NCBI GenBank assembly: GCA_016870915.1
Contig: VFZY01000014.1
Location: 1-49,427, forward strand
Length of the DNA stretch: 49,427 nt
Origin: Acidobacteriota bacterium
GTDB lineage: Bacteria; Acidobacteriota; Terriglobia; Bryobacterales; Bryobacteraceae
Direction: 5' to 3'
The notes under the pieces are model-generated. The model made no database searches and had not been told where the DNA came from. It was given only the letters and a program-made list of their open reading frames with translations. Shown piece after piece: positions 49,320 to 49,427 of the stretch; position 1 is the stretch's first letter; every line of letters begins with the position of its first letter. Position numbers and translations under genes: made by a program.

Positions 49320-49427
49320 TCACCCCGCCGGCAGCGCCTCGATCCGCCGCACCATGCTCCCGAACAGCCGGCGCGTCAGATGGCTCTCAGCCAACATCAG
49401 CCAGTAGTAGCGGGCGTGCTTGACCAG
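49320..49427 (-). mobile_element. 3' end of a transposase gene, probably IS1380 family (partial)
   Basis: Minus-strand frame entering from the right edge: 35 residues, LVKHARYYWLMLAESHLTRR followed by LFGSMVRRIEALPAG and a stop at 49320. The ending (a Trp/Tyr-rich helix, then HLTRRLF and a final RRI) resembles C-termini of IS1380-family DDE transposases. The family is judged from memory of such endings, not a search. The element's right part is outside the window. Its left end must lie between 49127 and 49320, but I cannot place the terminal repeat. Confidence 0.55.

Overview
The window is GC-rich and gene-dense. It looks like a chromosome segment of a soil Acidobacterium of the Bryobacteraceae/Solibacteres type. 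The evidence is six very large Oar-type TonB-dependent receptors (carboxypeptidase-regulatory domain, plug and barrel), two DUF1549/DUF1553 cytochrome plus DUF1501 pairs, Tat-exported oxidoreductases and a PEP-CTERM exoprotein. The taxonomic call is an inference from gene content. I see no rRNA, tRNA or CRISPR array.

Layout. 1-7055: two divergent receptors, the first with an abnormal C-terminus. 7059-10668 (minus): a DUF1553 multidomain cytochrome overlapping a DUF1501 protein, with the 5' stub of a secreted protein upstream. 10976-16488 (minus): a DapA-family lyase, an enolase-superfamily enzyme and a receptor, overlapping or nearly touching. This unit is divergent from 16527-23717 (plus): a receptor, two ExuT-like MFS transporters and a nucleoside hydrolase. 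Together they look like an uptake and breakdown locus for an acidic sugar or related carboxylate. 23730-26698 (minus): aldo/keto reductase, threonine-dehydratase-like enzyme and D-2-hydroxyacid dehydrogenase. 26729-30178 (plus): zinc-ribbon membrane protein, two tandem PepSY-TM-like paralogues, a DinB-like protein and a metallo-beta-lactamase-fold hydrolase.

30213-40859 (minus) is a six-gene run with gaps of 5-29 bp: TPR protein, PhoD-like metallophosphatase, receptor, unknown secreted protein, receptor, SDR. It is divergent from an isolated ClpV/TssH (type VI secretion) ATPase at 40971-43562; a 16-bp tandem repeat lies between them. 43563-44246 is a non-coding, decayed stretch. Then follow a PEP-CTERM gene split by a C9 tract, a second DUF1553/DUF1501 pair, and the 3' end of a probable IS1380-type transposase cut by the window edge.

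The most unusual points are two homopolymer-linked frame breaks (a G6 tract that abolishes the phosphatase stop next to a receptor start, and a C9 tract inside the PEP-CTERM gene), catalytic-residue substitutions in the SDR and the DapA-like enzyme, the isolated TssH, the repeat-bearing divergent promoter, and six receptors occupying about 41% of the window.
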